A stretch of 64,000 nucleotides of DNA from Lentilactobacillus parabuchneri DSM 5707 = NBRC 107865 (lineage in GTDB: Bacteria; Bacillota; Bacilli; Lactobacillales; Lactobacillaceae): the NCBI RefSeq assembly GCF_001435315.1, contig NZ_AZGK01000002.1, positions 138,763-202,762 on the forward strand, given 5' to 3'. The notes beneath the pieces were generated by a model that did no database searches, was not told the origin of the DNA, and was given only the letters and a program-made list of their open reading frames with translations. Every line of letters starts with the position of its first letter. Positions within the stretch are counted from its first letter, which is position 1. Positions 62,541 through 64,000 of the stretch are shown here, piece after piece. The position numbers and the translations under genes were made by a program.

Positions 62541-62806
62541 TAAATAAAATAAAACTCCCGCAGCGTATATAACACTGCGGGAGTCAGAATTTTGGGTAAA
62601 AAAATTGGTCCCGCAGTATTTTGGAAAATAACTGTGTGACCGAAGTAAGTAATCATGATGAACTACTATTGGCCGCACAGGATGTGAGGAAGTGCCCACA
62701 TCCTGTCCGGTGTGAACACTAAGCGTACCAATAGTAATAAAATCGATTAATTTTTGAATTAATTTTTATCATGATTAGAGTCTCCTAAGAAAGTTAAATT
62801 TTAATT
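62541..62806 (-). ncRNA. Leader RNA of aroF-aroB: attenuator with alternative hairpins
   Basis: Reading the minus strand from the promoter: the leader peptide ORF; a strong hairpin ACAGGATGTG/CACATCCTGT (62677-62706); a hairpin GGUC...GACC with inner CAG/CUG pairing (62607-62641); and a terminator ACTCCCGCAG/CTGCGGGAGT with T-rich tail (62541-62584). An eight-base antiterminator pairs CTGCGGGA (62609-62616) with the first arm of the terminator (62575-62582), so both cannot form. The Tyr-Tyr-Trp codons (62728-62737) pair over ten bases with 62663-62672, and the start codon region (62768-62777) with 62650-62659. No T-box motif is present. Regulation by leader translation is inferred. Confidence 0.75.
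62719..62772 (-). CDS. Aromatic-rich leader peptide of aroF-aroB
   Basis: A 17-codon frame, MIKINSKINRFYYYWYA then TAG, with six consecutive aromatic codons (Phe, Tyr, Tyr, Tyr, Trp, Tyr). The ribosome binding site TTAGGAGA is eight bases before the ATG. It lies about 35 bases after the promoter and 212 bases before aroF. Ribosome stalling at uncharged Tyr, Phe or Trp tRNA would act at exactly this run. It is a classical attenuation leader by layout, not a functional protein. Confidence 0.85.
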   Translation of the reverse strand: MIKINSKINRFYYYWYA

Positions 62807-62812
62807 GCATAG

Positions 62813-62841
62813 AGCATATAATGAATTCCAGAAAGTGTCAA
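62813..62841 (-). promoter_or_regulatory. Promoter of aroF-aroB leader
   Basis: Minus strand TTGACA (62836-62841), 17-base spacer, TATGCT (62813-62818). The -35 box lies 26 bases from the divergent trp -35. Confidence 0.8.
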
Positions 62842-62867
62842 CCCCAAACTTTGATATTTTAATTTTC

Positions 62868-62896
62868 TTGACATTTTCTCATAATGAGCGTAATTT
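62868..62896 (+). promoter_or_regulatory. Promoter of trp operon
   Basis: TTGACA (62868-62873), 17-base spacer, TAATTT (62891-62896), upstream of the trp T-box. Confidence 0.75.
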
Positions 62897-62904
62897 AAAT
62901 GACA

Positions 62905-63220
62905 ATTAAATATCCGTCCAAAATAAACCGTTGAAGTGGAGATCAAGATTGTTGTGCACGTTAAGAGAGTCGCTATCGCTGAGAATGCGGCCGAACGCAG
63001 GCAGTTAAATGGACCACTGAGGGTTCTTCCGAATCAAAGTACGAAGAAACGTGTTGGTATACGTCAGTTACCGGAGGGATGTTGGTCCCTTGCTAAGCGT
63101 GATTAATTGGCAGATAGACTGTAGTTAAGGCTGTCTGTGCCAATCAATCAAATGAAGGTGGCACCGCGGAAAATCCGTCCTTTACAAACAATTGGTTTGT
63201 GATGGGCGGATTTTTTTATT
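62905..63220 (+). ncRNA. T-box riboswitch leader of trp operon, Trp specifier
   Basis: The T-box motif is AAGGTGGCACCGCGG (63155-63169), followed by a terminator with TCCG/CGGA and TACAAAC/GTTTGTG arms and a T-run (63169-63220). The specifier is TGG (63010-63012) in the context TTAAA-TGG-A. The lower Stem I helix AGTGG (62935-62939) / CCACT (63014-63018) flanks it. Uncharged tRNA-Trp would stabilise the antiterminator and allow transcription of trpE. Confidence 0.93.
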
Positions 63221-63240
63221 GAAATTACGGAGGGTATTTT

Positions 63241-63282
63241 ATGAAAACAGTAGGAAAACGATGGCAATTCCAACGTTGTTAA
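63241..63282 (+). CDS. Short ORF between trp T-box and trpE
   Basis: A 13-codon frame, MKTVGKRWQFQRC, with a strong site ACGGAGGG at a normal distance from the ATG. It has one Trp codon. It lies after the T-box terminator and ends 36 bases before trpE, so it cannot control that terminator. It could affect trpE translation or be a chance frame. Confidence 0.35.
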   Translation: MKTVGKRWQFQRC

Positions 63283-63318
63283 TTTCAGAAACGACAGAAT
63301 AATTTGGAGGCCATTTCA

Positions 63319-64000
63319 ATGAATATTAAACAATTACATCAATTTACGCAATCTTTTCCAGCTATACCAATTTCGATTCAGTTTCAAATGACTGATTTTG
63401 ATCCGATTGCAATTACCCAAGCTTTTGATCAACCTGACAAGCCCTGCTTTTTACTAACGGGACAGCCCAAGAAAACAGAAGACGGTTATTCTTTTATTGG
63501 ACTCAATCCAAGGATGGCGCTGACCTACCGTAACGGCAGGCTGACAACGACCGATTATTTGGGGAATGTTTCACATGAAACAATTCCTTTAAAACCCGTT
63601 TTGGAGCGAATTTTAGCCGACAACAAAACACCGAAGTTAGCTGATTTACCGCCGTTTAATGGTGGCTTGGTTGGTTACTTCAGCTACGACTACGCTAAAT
63701 ACGCGACTTCGGCTCACCTCCCAGAAGTTGCCGATCCCATGGCATTAAACGATGTTGACCTATTATTAATCGATCAGGTAATTGCCTTTAATCACACCAC
63801 CAAGGTTGTCACTTTAACACGGGTCATTGCCAGTTCCAACCTCGATCGGAAGTATGACGCCACAATTGCGTCATTACAGACTCTCCAGCACGAAATACAA
63901 CGGGTTCACCATCAAAGCGCATTGCCAGCCTTTTCAATGACCGACTTCAAGCTCCAATTTTCGCTACCTGAATTTACGGAAAAAGTGGCGGTGGCCAAGA
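63319..64000 (+). CDS. trpE: Anthranilate synthase component I TrpE (partial, N-terminal part)
   Basis: An open frame of about 227 codons, cut by the right edge. The N-terminal domain of chorismate-binding enzymes is visible: YSFIGLNPRMALTY, PPFNGGLVGYFSYDYAKY and DVDLLLIDQVIAFNH. TrpE converts chorismate to anthranilate with TrpG. It is the first gene of the trp operon, directly after a Trp T-box. The ATG follows TGGAGG. The active-site half lies outside the window. Confidence 0.93.
   Translation, partial: MNIKQLHQFTQSFPAIPISIQFQMTDFDPIAITQAFDQPDKPCFLLTGQPKKTEDGYSFIGLNPRMALTYRNGRLTTTDYLGNVSHETIPLKPVLERILADNKTPKLADLPPFNGGLVGYFSYDYAKYATSAHLPEVADPMALNDVDLLLIDQVIAFNHTTKVVTLTRVIASSNLDRKYDATIASLQTLQHEIQRVHHQSALPAFSMTDFKLQFSLPEFTEKVAVAK
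63567..63582. promoter_or_regulatory. parS-like 16-mer, site 4 (inside trpE)
   Basis: TGTTTCACATGAAACA, identical to the sites at 44524 and 60399, but within the trpE coding frame (encodes part of GNVSHETIP). Confidence 0.3.

Noticed and set aside
62541-62806. T-box riboswitch upstream of aroF
   Set aside because: No GGTGG-type T-box motif is present on the minus strand before the terminator; the leader peptide and alternative hairpins explain the region better.

Overview
The window looks like a chromosomal segment of a low-to-mid GC Gram-positive lactic acid bacterium, most likely a Lentilactobacillus of the buchneri group. The best taxonomic clue is the class III PLP enzyme at 10327-11679, which matches almost residue for residue my memory of the isoleucine 2-epimerase of L. 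buchneri. T-box leaders, MucBP and sortase-type surface proteins, a helveticin J-like protein and the tandem pstB arrangement all fit. I saw no rRNA, tRNA, CRISPR array, prophage or intact insertion sequence.

Layout. 1-8.5 kb: a MucBP-type secreted surface protein, a ThrE-like exporter, a zinc-free quinone oxidoreductase, UppP, an esterase with a CHAD protein, and a small HTH/coiled-coil protein. 8.8-11.7 kb: an amino acid permease paired with isoleucine 2-epimerase. 11.7-24.3 kb: a membrane-anchored endonuclease/phosphatase-fold protein, a secreted histidine phosphatase, an efflux/GNAT pair, a second surface protein with the same C-terminal module as the first, nucleoside deoxyribosyltransferase, a cation/proton antiporter, BrnQ behind a T-box, and a secreted PAP2 phosphatase. 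24.5-43.1 kb: a TetR regulator and one 17.7-kb gene for a 5,890-residue sortase-anchored protein, about 4,900 residues of which are almost continuous hydrophobic segments, including five 388-residue repeats in exact register. 43.1-53.2 kb: a noncoding array of hairpins, a small secreted protein, a helveticin J-family protein, an MFS/GH3 pair, an orphan PTS EIIC, another MFS and a second oxidoreductase. 53.3-59.4 kb: phoU-pstB-pstB-pstA-pstC-pstS with a divergent OmpR-type regulator whose receiver domain is atypical. 59.4-64 kb: an unknown gene, aroB-aroF, and the divergent trp operon start (trpE runs off the end).

The most notable finds are two. First, the aroF-aroB leader encodes a 17-residue peptide, not previously called, with six consecutive aromatic codons (Phe-Tyr-Tyr-Tyr-Trp-Tyr). 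It is followed by mutually exclusive antiterminator and terminator hairpins, the layout of ribosome-mediated attenuation, in a group that usually uses T-boxes. The divergent trp operon, whose -35 box lies only 26 bp away, uses a Trp T-box. Second, the giant sortase-anchored hydrophobic protein has an architecture I do not recognise from any described family.

Several genes concern phosphorus (UppP, two secreted phosphatases, CHAD, Pst/PhoU). In both secreted phosphatases a residue expected to be catalytic is replaced. Function calls rest on recognised motifs and remembered families; no search was run.
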